Assembly (NCBI GenBank): GCA_905182355.1
Contig: CAJJBH010000035.1
Location: forward strand, 1-64,000
Source of the DNA: an uncultured Paracoccaceae bacterium
GTDB lineage: Bacteria > Pseudomonadota > Alphaproteobacteria > Rhodobacterales > Rhodobacteraceae
Length of the DNA: 64,000 nucleotides
Reading direction: 5' to 3'
Positions 20,378-30,767 of this stretch are shown here, in pieces. Under the pieces are notes generated by a model, which saw nothing but the letters and a program-made list of their open reading frames with translations, did not search any database and was not told where the DNA came from. Position 1 is the stretch's first letter. Each line of letters starts with the position of its first letter. Position numbers and translations under genes: made by a program.

Positions 20378-21589
20378 CTAGGCTGGGCTCATCCCACGCA
20401 AACGTTCTGAACGGCGACGCAACAGTTCGACAACGGTCAGCAAACAGATAGACACAACAACAAGGATCGTGGCCACAGCTAGGATCGTTGGGCTGATCTG
20501 CTCACGCAGGCCAGTGAACATTTGCCAAGGCAATGTCTTTTGGCCAGCGGAACCGACAAACAGCACAACAACAACTTCATCAAAGGACGTGATGAAGGCG
20601 AACAGGCCGCCGGAAATTACACCTGGCAAAATCAATGGCATTTGGATGCGGAAGAATGTTGTAAGTGGGCCAGCACCCATGTTGGCCGCAGCGCGGGTCA
20701 ATGATTGGTCAAACCCGACAAGGGTCGCTGTCACTGTGATAATCACAAACGGAATACCAAGAACCGCGTGCGCCAAGATCACTTTAATATAACCGGCAAA
20801 ATTCTTACTCATGCCAAGGGTGTTTTCCATGAAGTTCCCAAGGTCGGAATAGAAAAAGAACATACCAGTTGCCGAGATGATCAAGGGAACAATCATCGGC
20901 GAAATCAGGATCGCCATGATGGTCCCTTTAAAGGGCATATGGCTTTGTGACAGACCAACTGCTGCAAGCGTTCCCAAGGACACGGAGATGATCGTCGCGA
21001 AGGGTGCGATGATCAATGAGTTCTTCATCGACCGCTGCCATTCGTTGTTGGTAAAGAAATCCTGATAATGCTTCAATGAATATGCATCAGGATCAAGGCG
21101 CAGCATTCCTGGTGTATAGGTAAAGAAATCCTGCGCATTAAAGCTAAGCGGAATGATCACAAGAATTGGCGTGATCAGAAAGATAAAGATTACGCCTGCG
21201 ATGCAGCGGAAGCCGTAATGCCACGCCACTTGACCGGGCGTGAGGTAGGGCAGCAATTTTGCGCGGTAACGCCCTTCGTACAGCCAATAAATCAGCCAAT
21301 GGTAAAACATGCCGATTAAACCCGCGGTAATTGCAAGAGCAACGCCACTATATATATACCCAACGAAGGCAAAGCCAACAATTGAGATCCATTTGGCCAA
21401 ACCTTCGTTCTTTATAACCACGATAAAGCCATAGGCTATCGCGGCGATGACGGCGGCACCCAGAAGGACGCCAATCAGGCCTGATCCGTTGCCTGTTCCA
21501 AGGAACAGGCCAAAGCCACCGCCGGCAGCCGCAGCTGTTGGCAATACAAACGAAAGCGGTTTGCGCGATATCGGTGTTAAAGCAGCCAT
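20378..21589 (-). CDS. ABC transporter permease, spermidine/putrescine-type (PotC/PotI-like) with N-terminal membrane extension
   Basis: Binding-protein-dependent permease EAA-type loop RAAANMGAGPLTTFFRIQMPLILPGVISGGLFAFITSFDEVVVVLF. Confidence 0.88.
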   Translation of the reverse strand: MAALTPISRKPLSFVLPTAAAAGGGFGLFLGTGNGSGLIGVLLGAAVIAAIAYGFIVVIKNEGLAKWISIVGFAFVGYIYSGVALAITAGLIGMFYHWLIYWLYEGRYRAKLLPYLTPGQVAWHYGFRCIAGVIFIFLITPILVIIPLSFNAQDFFTYTPGMLRLDPDAYSLKHYQDFFTNNEWQRSMKNSLIIAPFATIISVSLGTLAAVGLSQSHMPFKGTIMAILISPMIVPLIISATGMFFFYSDLGNFMENTLGMSKNFAGYIKVILAHAVLGIPFVIITVTATLVGFDQSLTRAAANMGAGPLTTFFRIQMPLILPGVISGGLFAFITSFDEVVVVLFVGSAGQKTLPWQMFTGLREQISPTILAVATILVVVSICLLTVVELLRRRSERLRGMSPA

Positions 21590-21593
21590 TGTT

Positions 21594-23264
21594 CTATCCT
21601 AACTTCACGTTGTCGATGCCCACGATCCGGTCATACGCCCAATACAGCGCAAGAACGACGACCAGTAGGATGGTGCCAAGTGCCGCGGCCAACCCCCAGT
21701 TAAGCGAGGATGAAATGTGGTATGCGATCCGGTTCGAGATGAAGACCCCTTTGGTCCCTCCAACGATTTCCGGTGTAATATAGTAGCCAATCGACAGGAT
21801 GAACACTAGGATGGACCCCGCCCCGATGCCCGGAATGGACTGCGGGAAATAGACCCGCCAGAACGCGGTCCAGTTTGTTGCGCCCATTGATTTGGCGGCC
21901 CGCAGATAGACAGGAGGAATTGTCGACATCACAGAATACATAGGTAAGATCATGAATGGCAGCAGAATGTGTGTCATGGCAACGATGGTACCAAACTGGT
22001 TGTTGATAAGGATCAACCGCTCTGCGTCAGGCACTAGCCCGATCCACACAAGGACTTCGTTTATGACCCCGTTTTGTTGCAACATCACTTTCCACGCTGA
22101 TGTCCGCACCAAAAGCGAGGTCCAGAACGGCAGCAGTACAAGGATCAGCAACAGGTTCGCGTTACGTGCAGAGACGTTGGACAAAAGCCACGCAATTGGA
22201 TAGCCCAGCATGATGCATGACCCTGTGATGATCAGTGACATGATCAACGTGCGACCGAACAGCTTAAGCAAGATTTGCTTATTTTCAGGCTGCCACGCCA
22301 CGCCATCATCGGTTTTCTGCGCATCAATTGCGTTTAGAAAGTAACCGGATGTGTAAAGTCCAGAATGGGTTTGTATTGTTTTCCAAGGCACAGGCGTTGC
22401 CCAGTCCTTGTCCATATCAGCGAACGCTTCTGAGAAAGCTGGGACAGGTAAATCTGCGGCTTGCGCGGCTTTCAACAGGTCCTCGTTTGGTCCTGTATAA
22501 CCGCTTAAGTCTGCAGTTTTCAGGTCAAGGATAAGTGCCGTATATACGGATTCCCAAGGGTCTCGCGTGGCTGGGTCTTTTTCATCTTGAACGGCCGTAA
22601 ATATGGCCCACGCGGTGTACTCACGTGCGGCCTTTGGCAGCAATTTGGTAACGTCAGCGCGTGGACTGAAGTTTACATCACCCGAAGCAGGGTCTGATGT
22701 AAGCCGTTTAAGCAAGCCACGTTGAGATTTCATAAGGTTTTTGCTGGCCGGTGCGTCGCCTGCGTTAAAGATGGCGTACCATGTTTCGCCATCTTTCCAC
22801 GCGCTGTCGAATGCCTCGAGCGGCTTTTTTGTTACTTTACCGATATCATCCAGTTTTCGGCCAGTTTGGCGGAATAGAGATGAAATGCCGGTCTGTTCAT
22901 AGTTCAGTCGGGTGCCAAGCCGTGTGTGCCGCTTGGCCTCGGCGGCAATAAACATGTCAAAGAACATGGCCTCAAAGACGGGTTCTGGCGGCAGTTCACT
23001 GGTGCTTGCGTCCCATCGTCCCAATTCCTGAACCGTGTTGGGCAGGGTGTTGGATACGATGTCGTTTTCCACCGACCGAAACAGCATTGAAGCGATTGGA
23101 ACGATGAATGTCAAAAGAACAAAGATCAACAATGGTGCAACAAGCAGCAGAGCCCGCAGTTTCTGGCGGCGCATTGCGCGCGCAAGGCTGCGTTTCAGGG
23201 GGGTGCCGTCGGCGGCTAGGACAAGTCCGTTCGCGTCTAGGCCGTCTGCGCTGATATCGCTCAT
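21594..23264 (-). CDS. ABC transporter permease, spermidine/putrescine-type (PotB/PotH-like) with long soluble insertion
   Basis: C-terminal RAAKSMGATNWTAFWRVYFPQSIPGIGAGSILVFILSIGYYITPEIVGG; large periplasmic insertion after TM1. Confidence 0.88.
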   Translation of the reverse strand: MSDISADGLDANGLVLAADGTPLKRSLARAMRRQKLRALLLVAPLLIFVLLTFIVPIASMLFRSVENDIVSNTLPNTVQELGRWDASTSELPPEPVFEAMFFDMFIAAEAKRHTRLGTRLNYEQTGISSLFRQTGRKLDDIGKVTKKPLEAFDSAWKDGETWYAIFNAGDAPASKNLMKSQRGLLKRLTSDPASGDVNFSPRADVTKLLPKAAREYTAWAIFTAVQDEKDPATRDPWESVYTALILDLKTADLSGYTGPNEDLLKAAQAADLPVPAFSEAFADMDKDWATPVPWKTIQTHSGLYTSGYFLNAIDAQKTDDGVAWQPENKQILLKLFGRTLIMSLIITGSCIMLGYPIAWLLSNVSARNANLLLILVLLPFWTSLLVRTSAWKVMLQQNGVINEVLVWIGLVPDAERLILINNQFGTIVAMTHILLPFMILPMYSVMSTIPPVYLRAAKSMGATNWTAFWRVYFPQSIPGIGAGSILVFILSIGYYITPEIVGGTKGVFISNRIAYHISSSLNWGLAAALGTILLVVVLALYWAYDRIVGIDNVKLG

Positions 23265-23287
23265 CTTTAGTCTTTCAATAAAGGATA

Positions 23288-23309
23288 ACGGGGGCTGGTG
23301 CGCCCCCGT
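23288..23309. terminator. GC-rich hairpin between substrate-binding protein gene and permease genes
   Basis: ACGGGGGC TGGTGC GCCCCCGT. Confidence 0.5.
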
Positions 23310-23333
23310 CGGTATTTATGACTTTACGTCGAC

Positions 23334-24440
23334 TTACTTAGCCAACCACGCTTGGAATTTCGCGTCGATATCGTCGCGATAATCTGCCCAGAACTCGTAG
23401 TTATACAGGAACGTGTTCTTTGCGTTGTTTGGGTCTGTTGGCATGTGTGGTGCCATGTCGATGCCCAAAGAGATGTGCTTGCCAACAAGTGGTGCGGAAG
23501 ACTTACGTGCAGGACCATAAGAGATGTACTGCGCTTGGTCTGCCAGACGCTGTGTGTCTGTGGCGAACATGATGTAGTCTAAAGCACGTGCCTGACGCTC
23601 TGGGCTTAGGCCCGTTGGGATGATCCAACCATCAAGGTCAAATACTTGTGCGTCCCACAACATTGCCACTGGCAACTTTTGCTCTTCGATCGCTGCGAAC
23701 AGACGGCCGTTGTATGTGGAGCCCATGATGACTTCGCCATCAGCCAAAAGCTGTGGAGTGTCGGCGCCTGCTGACCACCAGATCACGTCGTCTTTGATCG
23801 TGTCTAGTTTAGCCAATGCTTTGTCTTGACCTTCTTGCGTGGCCAAAACGTCATACACGTCGCCTTTTGCTACGCCATCGCAAAGCAAAGCCCATTCCAT
23901 GTTGTTGATCGGACGCTTTTCAAGTGCACGTTTGCCTGGATAGGCGTCCGTGTCGAACACTGCGCAAACAGTTGTTGGTGCTGTGTCGCCAACTAGGTCT
24001 GTGCGATAACCGAATGTTGTTGAATAAACGATCTGTGGAATGAAGCAGTCGGAAACCAACAGGTCGCCGAAGTCTTCAGATGCTTTTGTGCCGTCTGGCG
24101 CGTCTGCAAGCATTGTGTCCGCGTCGATTTCCATTGCAAGACCTTCGTCGCACAAGCGGATCGCGTCGGCTGCTACAACGTCAACAACGTCCCATGTCAC
24201 GTTGTCAGCTTCTGACATCGCGCGCAATTTTGCTACGGCTTCAGCAGAAGAGTCATCGTTGATGATCGTTACGCCATTCGCTTCGGCATAGGGGTCGTGA
24301 TATGCGCCTTTTTGGGAAGCAGAGTAAGCGCCGCCCCAAGATACGATTGTCAATTCAGATGACATGTGACCGTCGGCGTTAACCATGCCAGCCGCAACTG
24401 TAAGGGCCGTCGTAGCCAACAATGTTTTGGTTAGTTTCAT
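23334..24440 (-). CDS. Extracellular solute-binding protein of polyamine-type ABC transporter
   Basis: Signal peptide MKLTKTLLATTALTVAAGMVNA; LTIVSWGGAYSASQKGAYHDPYAEANGVTI; adjacent permeases. Confidence 0.88.
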   Translation of the reverse strand: MKLTKTLLATTALTVAAGMVNADGHMSSELTIVSWGGAYSASQKGAYHDPYAEANGVTIINDDSSAEAVAKLRAMSEADNVTWDVVDVVAADAIRLCDEGLAMEIDADTMLADAPDGTKASEDFGDLLVSDCFIPQIVYSTTFGYRTDLVGDTAPTTVCAVFDTDAYPGKRALEKRPINNMEWALLCDGVAKGDVYDVLATQEGQDKALAKLDTIKDDVIWWSAGADTPQLLADGEVIMGSTYNGRLFAAIEEQKLPVAMLWDAQVFDLDGWIIPTGLSPERQARALDYIMFATDTQRLADQAQYISYGPARKSSAPLVGKHISLGIDMAPHMPTDPNNAKNTFLYNYEFWADYRDDIDAKFQAWLAK

Positions 24441-24547
24441 ATGATGTCTCCGTTGTTTTTACCCGGGTTTATTTTGAGGCTGGGGTACGGGCTTGTTCCC
24501 AACCTCTTATTCATCGCGGCATGAGTGTTGCGCGACGTATTATACCG

Positions 24548-25711
24548 CTACGCGTCGAGCGCGCGGCAATCCTCTGCCAACCAACCGATGTCGATTATTT
24601 GGCCTGGCGTCAAACGTACCTGATCGGGCGCGTTGCGTGTTTTGATGACAAAATCATCTTTGCCAGCCACACGAAGGCGTGTGCGGAAAATATCACCCAT
24701 ATAGATGAATTCCAGCACTTCGGCTTTCAGCGTGTGCGCGTCTGGCTGCAGACGTGACTTGTCCATCTCAACCCGTTCTGGACGGATGGAAACACGTGTG
24801 CGTTGACCTGCTTGGGCTACGTTAATCGGCTTGGCATCAATCAGGTCGCCATTGTCCAACTGAACAAGTGCAACGCCACCTTTGATTTCCTTAACAACAC
24901 CTTCAAGGGTGTTATTTTCACCGATGAATTGCGCGACAAAGCTGTTTTCAGGTTCTTCATACAACTTATCCGGTGGAGCCAATTGCTGGATGCGACCATC
25001 GTCAAACACTGCAACGCGATCTGACATTGTCAGCGCTTCGGTTTGGTCATGGGTCACGTAAACCGTGGTGATGCCCAGCTCGTGCGCCAATTTTGTAATC
25101 TCAAACTGCAAGGTTTCGCGCAGCTGTTTGTCCAAAGCACCAAGCGGCTCATCCATAAGAACCAGTTCAGGTTCAAAGACCAAGGCACGCGAAAGGGCGA
25201 TCCTCTGTTGCTGACCGCCAGACAATTGCGAAGGACGACGTCCTGCAAAGTCCTGCATCTGAACCATTCCAAGAGCGCGCATAACTTTTTCTTCACGCTC
25301 GGACTTGCCGATTTTGCGGACTTCCAATGGGAAGGCAAGGTTTTCAGCTACCGTCATGTGTGGGAACAAAGCGTAGTTTTGGAACACCATGCCAATGCCG
25401 CGTTTGTGCGGTGGGATGTTATTGATCGAGGTGCCACCAAGACGAATATCGCCGTGGGTTGCTGTCTCGAAACCTGCAAGCATCATAAGGCAGGTGGTTT
25501 TGCCAGATCCTGATGGGCCAAGCATAGTCAGGAATTCACCACGAGGCATCGAAAGGTTCAAATCTTTGACGACTAGATTAACGCCGTCATAGCTTTTCTG
25601 AACGCGTTCAAATTCAACAAACGCATCGTTGTTTTTAGTATCCGCCAAGTGTGGCTCCCCGAAATGATCCGCGATTTTTCGCGTGTGTTGGCGATTAGTA
25701 AACGCAGGCAC
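24548..25711 (-). CDS. ABC transporter ATP-binding protein (PotA-like); true start may be downstream of 25711
   Basis: Walker A GPSGSGKTT, LSGGQQQRIALSRAL, DEPLGALD, TOBE-like C-terminus. Confidence 0.92.
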   Translation of the reverse strand: MPAFTNRQHTRKIADHFGEPHLADTKNNDAFVEFERVQKSYDGVNLVVKDLNLSMPRGEFLTMLGPSGSGKTTCLMMLAGFETATHGDIRLGGTSINNIPPHKRGIGMVFQNYALFPHMTVAENLAFPLEVRKIGKSEREEKVMRALGMVQMQDFAGRRPSQLSGGQQQRIALSRALVFEPELVLMDEPLGALDKQLRETLQFEITKLAHELGITTVYVTHDQTEALTMSDRVAVFDDGRIQQLAPPDKLYEEPENSFVAQFIGENNTLEGVVKEIKGGVALVQLDNGDLIDAKPINVAQAGQRTRVSIRPERVEMDKSRLQPDAHTLKAEVLEFIYMGDIFRTRLRVAGKDDFVIKTRNAPDQVRLTPGQIIDIGWLAEDCRALDA

Positions 25712-25830
25712 CTTCAGTTTTGCAACCTGATAAATTTAGTAACCCTACAAAAAAGGCCGATTCACTTATGATTGTTGGCAATTTGCCTGTTTGACCCGCG
25801 TTCCACGAAACAATTCTTAAAAAAACGTCA

Positions 25831-25864
25831 ACTGAACAGTCGATCCAGTAAGCGATTGTTCAGT
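25831..25864. promoter_or_regulatory. Inverted repeat ACTGAACA...TGTTCAGT upstream of ABC operon
   Basis: 8-bp arms at 25831-25838 and 25857-25864. Confidence 0.4.
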
Positions 25865-25920
25865 GAAATCCGTCAAATTCCCCAAAACACCACAATCAAT
25901 GCCGTAATAAAGGGGTCACC

Positions 25921-26996
25921 ATGTCTCAAAATTTGCCGAATCTTAGCCTGCCGCTTATGCAAGCCTCGCAAGCACAAAAGCACGTCACACATAATGAGGC
26001 GCTGAATATCCTGGACACGGTTGCCCAGCTTAGCGTGCTGAGCAGCAGCGTTTCCACACCACCGATTGCACAAGATGGCGACCGCTATTTGGTGCCTGCA
26101 GGTGGAACAGGGGACTGGTCAGATCAAGAAGGGACAGTTTCGTTGTTTGACGGAAATGCTTGGCTGTTTTTTGCACCATCTGTTGGCTGGTTGGGTTTGA
26201 TCAATCGATTGGTGATTACCTGTATTTCAACGGCATTGGTTGGGACGAGCTGCCCAAAGATACCGAACTGGCGAATCTTCAAAATGTCGGGATCAACACA
26301 ACGGCGGATGTGATCAATCGGTTTAGCATCAGTGCGTCTGCAACGCTGTTTTCACACGAAGGGGCAGGCCATCAGATCAAGGTGAACAAGGCAGGGGTTA
26401 GTGACACTGCCAGTCTATTGTTTCAAAGCAATTGGTCAGGCTGTGCGGAAATGGGCCTGAACGGGTCGAACAATTGGTCGCTTAAAATCAGCCCTGATGG
26501 GTCGACTTGGCAAGATGCGCTTAGCTTTGATGCGGCAAGTGGTGCGGTATCGGGTGTGTCAGTTCAATCCGGCCCAACCGATACAACAGAGGGTCGATTG
26601 ATGCGTGCGGATTATGGGTATGGGCCGGGCAATGTTGTGGGAACTGTTGCGCAAGTTGGTGGGGTACCAGCCGGTGCGGTCATTGAAAGTGGCAGCACGG
26701 TTGATGGGAATTACACAAAGTTTGCCGATGGTTCTTTGATCTGCACATCCATGGTGATTTCTTTAGATGTGAACGTTAGCGCCGGTGCGTTGTTCAAGTC
26801 GACATTACAAACCTGGACATATCCAAGCGTATTTATCACGGCCCCTACGGTTGGGGGTGGGAATGTCAGCGATGTGGAAAACTTATGGATCACCGCGGGG
26901 CAGGCGGGTGTCGCAGATTGCAGCGCGGTTGCGTTTGGCCATGCCAGTGCAACAGGTGCTTCGTTCACTTTGATGGCAATTGGTCGCTGGTTCTGA
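25921..26996 (+). pseudogene. DUF2793 (phage/GTA-type) protein with a single frameshift
   Basis: ORF 25921- (MSQNLPNLSLPLMQASQAQKHVTHNEALNILDTVAQLSV...DGNAWLFFAPSVGWLG) continues in another frame as FDQSIGDYLYFNGIGWDELPKDTELANLQNVGINTTADVINRFSI...; adding one G to GGG at 26193-26195 restores 1077 nt/359 codons. Confidence 0.7.
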
Positions 26997-27058
26997 TTTT
27001 GATTTCTGATTTCGCCTGATATGGTGTGGTCGCAGATTGGACGCAAAAGGACCGATGA

Positions 27059-28237
27059 ATGATTGCCAAACGATTGCCCTTTGATCAGGCCGAATATGAT
27101 CGCCGCTTGTTGATGACACGTATGGCGATGGCGCTTGCTGGATTGGACGCGCTGTATGTCAGTGATCCGTCGAATATGGCGTGGCTGACGGGCTATGATG
27201 CTTGGACGTTTAACGTTCATCAAGGGGTAGTTGTTCTACAGGACGCTGACCCGATTTGGTGGGGCCGCGATCATGATTGCGAAGGCGCGCGGCGCACCGT
27301 TTGGATGCCAGATGCCTGTGTGATTGGATATGTGGATGGTTTCGTTCAATCGACGCAGCAGCATCCAATGGAGGACCTGGCCCGCCATCTGGATGGCATG
27401 GGTGTCCAGAACCTTGGCGTTGAAATGGACAACTACTATTTCTCGGCCAAGGCGTTCTCGGTTCTTTTGCAGACCTTACCTAACATTGGTTTCGCTGATG
27501 CGACGGGCATGGTGAACCTGCAACGCCTGATAAAGTCTGCGCCAGAGATTGCGTTTATGCGCAAAGCCACCGCGATTTCTGAGCGGATCATCGAGGGGTT
27601 TATTGAACGTGTCGACGTTGGTGTCCCTAAGAACGCGGTGATTGCCGAAGTGTACCGTGATGCAATGCGTGGGGTCGAAGGTGCCGGGGGGGATTACCCT
27701 GCAGTTGCGCCAATGTTGGTGTCTGCGTTGGATGGTGCTGCGCCCAATTTGAATTGGAATGAAGAGCCATTTGTTGCAGATAAGGCCACGACCCTTAAGA
27801 TTTCAGGATGCTATCGTCGGTATCATGCGCCGCTGACACAGACGATATTTCTGGGAACACCACCCGATCAGATGAAACGGATCGAGGCTGCAGTCGTAGA
27901 TGGGTTAGAGGCCGGGATTGATGCCGCTCATGCGGGCGAACCTGCCAGCAATGTGGCAAATGCGTTGGCGGGATCAATGGAACGTGCGGGGTTTGAGTGG
28001 TCTGGCCGATGTGGCTATCCAGTTGGATTAAGCTATCCACCAGATTTGGGTGAACGCACGATTTCTCTGTGGGCGAACGACGATAGTGTATTAGAGCCAA
28101 ACATGACGTTTCAAATCACGTCAGGGCTTTGGATCGACGGCTTTGCGGTCGAGATCGCGGAATGCATTCGTATCACGCAAGACGGTGCCGCAGAGGTATT
28201 CAGCAACCGACAAAAAGGGATCATTGTGAAGGCGTGA
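27059..28237 (+). CDS. M24 family peptidase, ectoine hydrolase DoeA-like
   Basis: SDPSNMAWLTGYDAWTFNVHQGVVV...RRTVWMPDACVIGY...GVEMDNYYFSAKAF...GYPVGLSYPPDLGERTISL; resembles DoeA family. Confidence 0.75.
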   Translation: MIAKRLPFDQAEYDRRLLMTRMAMALAGLDALYVSDPSNMAWLTGYDAWTFNVHQGVVVLQDADPIWWGRDHDCEGARRTVWMPDACVIGYVDGFVQSTQQHPMEDLARHLDGMGVQNLGVEMDNYYFSAKAFSVLLQTLPNIGFADATGMVNLQRLIKSAPEIAFMRKATAISERIIEGFIERVDVGVPKNAVIAEVYRDAMRGVEGAGGDYPAVAPMLVSALDGAAPNLNWNEEPFVADKATTLKISGCYRRYHAPLTQTIFLGTPPDQMKRIEAAVVDGLEAGIDAAHAGEPASNVANALAGSMERAGFEWSGRCGYPVGLSYPPDLGERTISLWANDDSVLEPNMTFQITSGLWIDGFAVEIAECIRITQDGAAEVFSNRQKGIIVKA

Positions 28238-28248
28238 ACCCTTGATGG

Positions 28249-28485
28249 GTGGCGGGGGGCTGTCTGCCCCCAAGGCGCTGCGCACCTCCCCCGAGGATAT
28301 TTTAGGCCAAAAGAAAATGGGGGACACCAATCAAGACATCCCCCATAAAAGAAACCTTAGCTTCTTCCGGCACGGCCATCGGCGTCCCAGCCTGTTCCGC
28401 CTAAATATAAGACACCAATGTGGTTAATATTCCGTTGTTTCTTTTGGCCGAAAATATCCTGGGGAGTTTGAGGGGCTAGCCCCTC
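28249..28485. repeat. Two facing copies of an intergenic repeat (hairpin + GAGGATATTTTnGGCCAAAAGAAA) between convergent genes
   Basis: Copy A CTCCCCCGAGGATATTTTAGGCCAAAAGAAA 28286-28316; copy B (reverse) TTTCTTTTGGCCGAAAATATCCTGGGGAG 28438-28466; flanking hairpins at 28249-28271 and GAGGGGCTAGCCCCTC 28470-28485. Confidence 0.7.
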
Positions 28486-28500
28486 ATTGCTGTTACCAAA

Positions 28501-29898
28501 TTAACTTGCAGCCTTTAGTAGACCCAAGTCTTTCATCTGCACATAAGCTTCATCCAGTGCGGTCCGGGCGCGTTGCCCCAGCAAGGTGATTTCTTCTGGC
28601 GTAATGACCAATGGTGGCGAGATAACCAGTCGGTCATATACATGGCGCATGATCAGGTTGTTGGCAAAGCTGCGCTCGCGACACATGAAGCCCGCTGTTC
28701 CAGCATCAGCTGCAAACTTGGCGCGGGTTTCTTTGTTAGGCGTAAGCGCAAGGGATGCCATCATGCCGATGATTTTAGTTTCGCCAACCAGGGGGTGGCC
28801 GCCTAGCCCGTTCCACATTTCCGCAAGCGCTGGGCCCGCGACATTGCGCACGTGATCCAGCACATTCTCATCTTGAAGAATTCGTAGGTTTTCCAAAGCA
28901 ACTGCTGCTGCGACGGGGTGACCAGAATACGTATATCCGTGATTGAATTCGCCGGAATTGATCACTGCGGCAACTTCGTCGGACACTATCGATCCGCCGA
29001 TGGGTTGATAGCCAGAGCTGAGGCCCTTGGCGATTGTCATGATGTCGGGCCGAATGCCGAGGGTTTCTGATCCAAACCAATTTCCGGTCCGTCCAAACCC
29101 ACAAATGACTTCGTCTGCGATCAGCAGTATTTCGTATTTATCACAGATACGCTGGATCTCTGGCCAGTAGGTGTTGGGCGGAATAATAACGCCGCCTGCA
29201 CCTTGGATCGGCTCTGCGATGAACGCGGCGACACGGTCTTCACCCATTTGCAAAATCGCCGCCTCAAGTTCCTGTGCGCAAGCCAGACCGAAATCTTCTG
29301 GCGTAGCATCACCGCCTTCAGCCCACCAATGGGGTTGATTGATGTGCATAATGTCAGGGATCGGCAGACCGCCTTGTTCGTGCATTGGTGTCATGCCGCC
29401 AAGTGATCCCGAACCAACAGAAGACCCATGATAGGCGTTTTTGCGACTGATAATAATGGATTTGGTCGGCTTGCCTTTCATCGCCCAATAGGTGCGCACC
29501 ATCCGCAGATTGGTGTCATTCGCCTCGGATCCCGACCCTGCAAAGAAGACTTGGTTCAGATGGTCTGGTGCAAGAGATGCGATCTCTTTCGCCAGCGCAA
29601 TTGCGGGCACGTGCGTTGTCATGAAAAAGGTGTTGTAGTAAGGTAGTTCTTTCATCTGGCGCGCCGCCACGTCGGCCAGTTCTTCGCGGCCGTAGCCGAT
29701 GTTTACGCACCAAAGCCCCGCCATGCCGTCAAGGATTTCGTTGCCTTCACTGTCGTGCAAATAGACGCCATTGGCCCGTGTAATGATCCGCGCACCTTTG
29801 GCCGCCAAATCGTCGTTTGTTGTGAAAGGGTGCATGTGGTGCGCGGCATCTAGGGCCTGCAATTCTGCAGTCGGGAGGTGGTTGGTAATTGCGGACAT
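28501..29898 (-). CDS. Class III aminotransferase (putrescine/SpuC-like)
   Basis: HPFTTNDDLAAKGARIITRANGVYLHDSEGNEILDGMAGLWCVNIGYGREEL...LIADEVICGFGRTGNWFGSE...GLSSGYQPIGG; start MSAITNHLP at 29898. Confidence 0.88.
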   Translation of the reverse strand: MSAITNHLPTAELQALDAAHHMHPFTTNDDLAAKGARIITRANGVYLHDSEGNEILDGMAGLWCVNIGYGREELADVAARQMKELPYYNTFFMTTHVPAIALAKEIASLAPDHLNQVFFAGSGSEANDTNLRMVRTYWAMKGKPTKSIIISRKNAYHGSSVGSGSLGGMTPMHEQGGLPIPDIMHINQPHWWAEGGDATPEDFGLACAQELEAAILQMGEDRVAAFIAEPIQGAGGVIIPPNTYWPEIQRICDKYEILLIADEVICGFGRTGNWFGSETLGIRPDIMTIAKGLSSGYQPIGGSIVSDEVAAVINSGEFNHGYTYSGHPVAAAVALENLRILQDENVLDHVRNVAGPALAEMWNGLGGHPLVGETKIIGMMASLALTPNKETRAKFAADAGTAGFMCRERSFANNLIMRHVYDRLVISPPLVITPEEITLLGQRARTALDEAYVQMKDLGLLKAAS

Positions 29899-29955
29899 AA
29901 GACTTTCCTTCAAAGGGCTGGCCCTTGATAGGGTCCACTTTCAACGTGGTGTAAG

Positions 29956-29969
29956 AATATGATCATATT
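29956..29969. promoter_or_regulatory. Perfect 14-bp palindrome AATATGATCATATT upstream of aminotransferase
   Basis: Self-complementary sequence 58 bp upstream of aminotransferase start. Confidence 0.5.
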
Positions 29970-30010
29970 ATTTCAAGTCAATTTTAAACCGTCGAATCGC
30001 ACATGAAGAT

Positions 30011-30715
30011 TTATTTTGCCAGTGCTGACATGATCTGCACCATGCCTTGTTGAACATCACCTGACATTGCCACACCTGCTGCATTTACATCGCGATCATC
30101 CAATGCCTGCAATAGCTCGTGATGTTTGTCTGGCAGATTTTGAGTTCCAAAACGCCCGCAGACAACCCGTAGGGATGGGCCGAACCGCAACCACAAGCGA
30201 TCAGCTGCATCCGCCATAATTGGTGCATTTGCACCTGCATAAATATTTGCATGAAACGCGTGATTTTGGCGAAGATACCCGAAAACATCCCCCATTTCGA
30301 TTGCGGTATTCAGCAGTCCGTCGATCAGGCGAAGTTTGGCAATACCCTGTGCATCGACGTGTTCCGTAAAGCGCCGCGTCAATTCGGGTTCTAAAGAAAG
30401 CCGCATAAACTCAAGCTCTTGAACGCTGCTTTGGGTCAGTTCGGGGACAGTCACACGCCGGTTGCCATGCATTTCTAACGCCCCTTGCGACACAAGCCTG
30501 CGCAGCGCCTCGCGCACTGGCGTTATGCCCGCATCCAAAAGTTTGGTCAGCCCCTGGATTGTGACTGCTTGTCCTGGAGTGAGTTCACCGAACAAAATGG
30601 CATCCCGCAGGCGCAAGTAGACCGCCTGATGCGTCGGGATTTTTGCAGTTCCGATTTCCGAAATTTTTGTAGGTTTCTTGAGCATCAGCTGTCTATTAGT
30701 TCCGGTTTTGGGCAA
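30011..30715 (-). CDS. GntR family transcriptional regulator (FCD domain)
   Basis: YLRLRDAILFGELTPGQAVTIQGLTKLLDAGITPVREALRRLVSQGAL winged-helix; FCD-like C-terminal. Confidence 0.88.
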   Translation of the reverse strand: MPKTGTNRQLMLKKPTKISEIGTAKIPTHQAVYLRLRDAILFGELTPGQAVTIQGLTKLLDAGITPVREALRRLVSQGALEMHGNRRVTVPELTQSSVQELEFMRLSLEPELTRRFTEHVDAQGIAKLRLIDGLLNTAIEMGDVFGYLRQNHAFHANIYAGANAPIMADAADRLWLRFGPSLRVVCGRFGTQNLPDKHHELLQALDDRDVNAAGVAMSGDVQQGMVQIMSALAK

Positions 30716-30767
30716 TATAAGCTTATTAGCTTGCGTGGTTTAATTTGTCATGGAACCATATGAAGTC

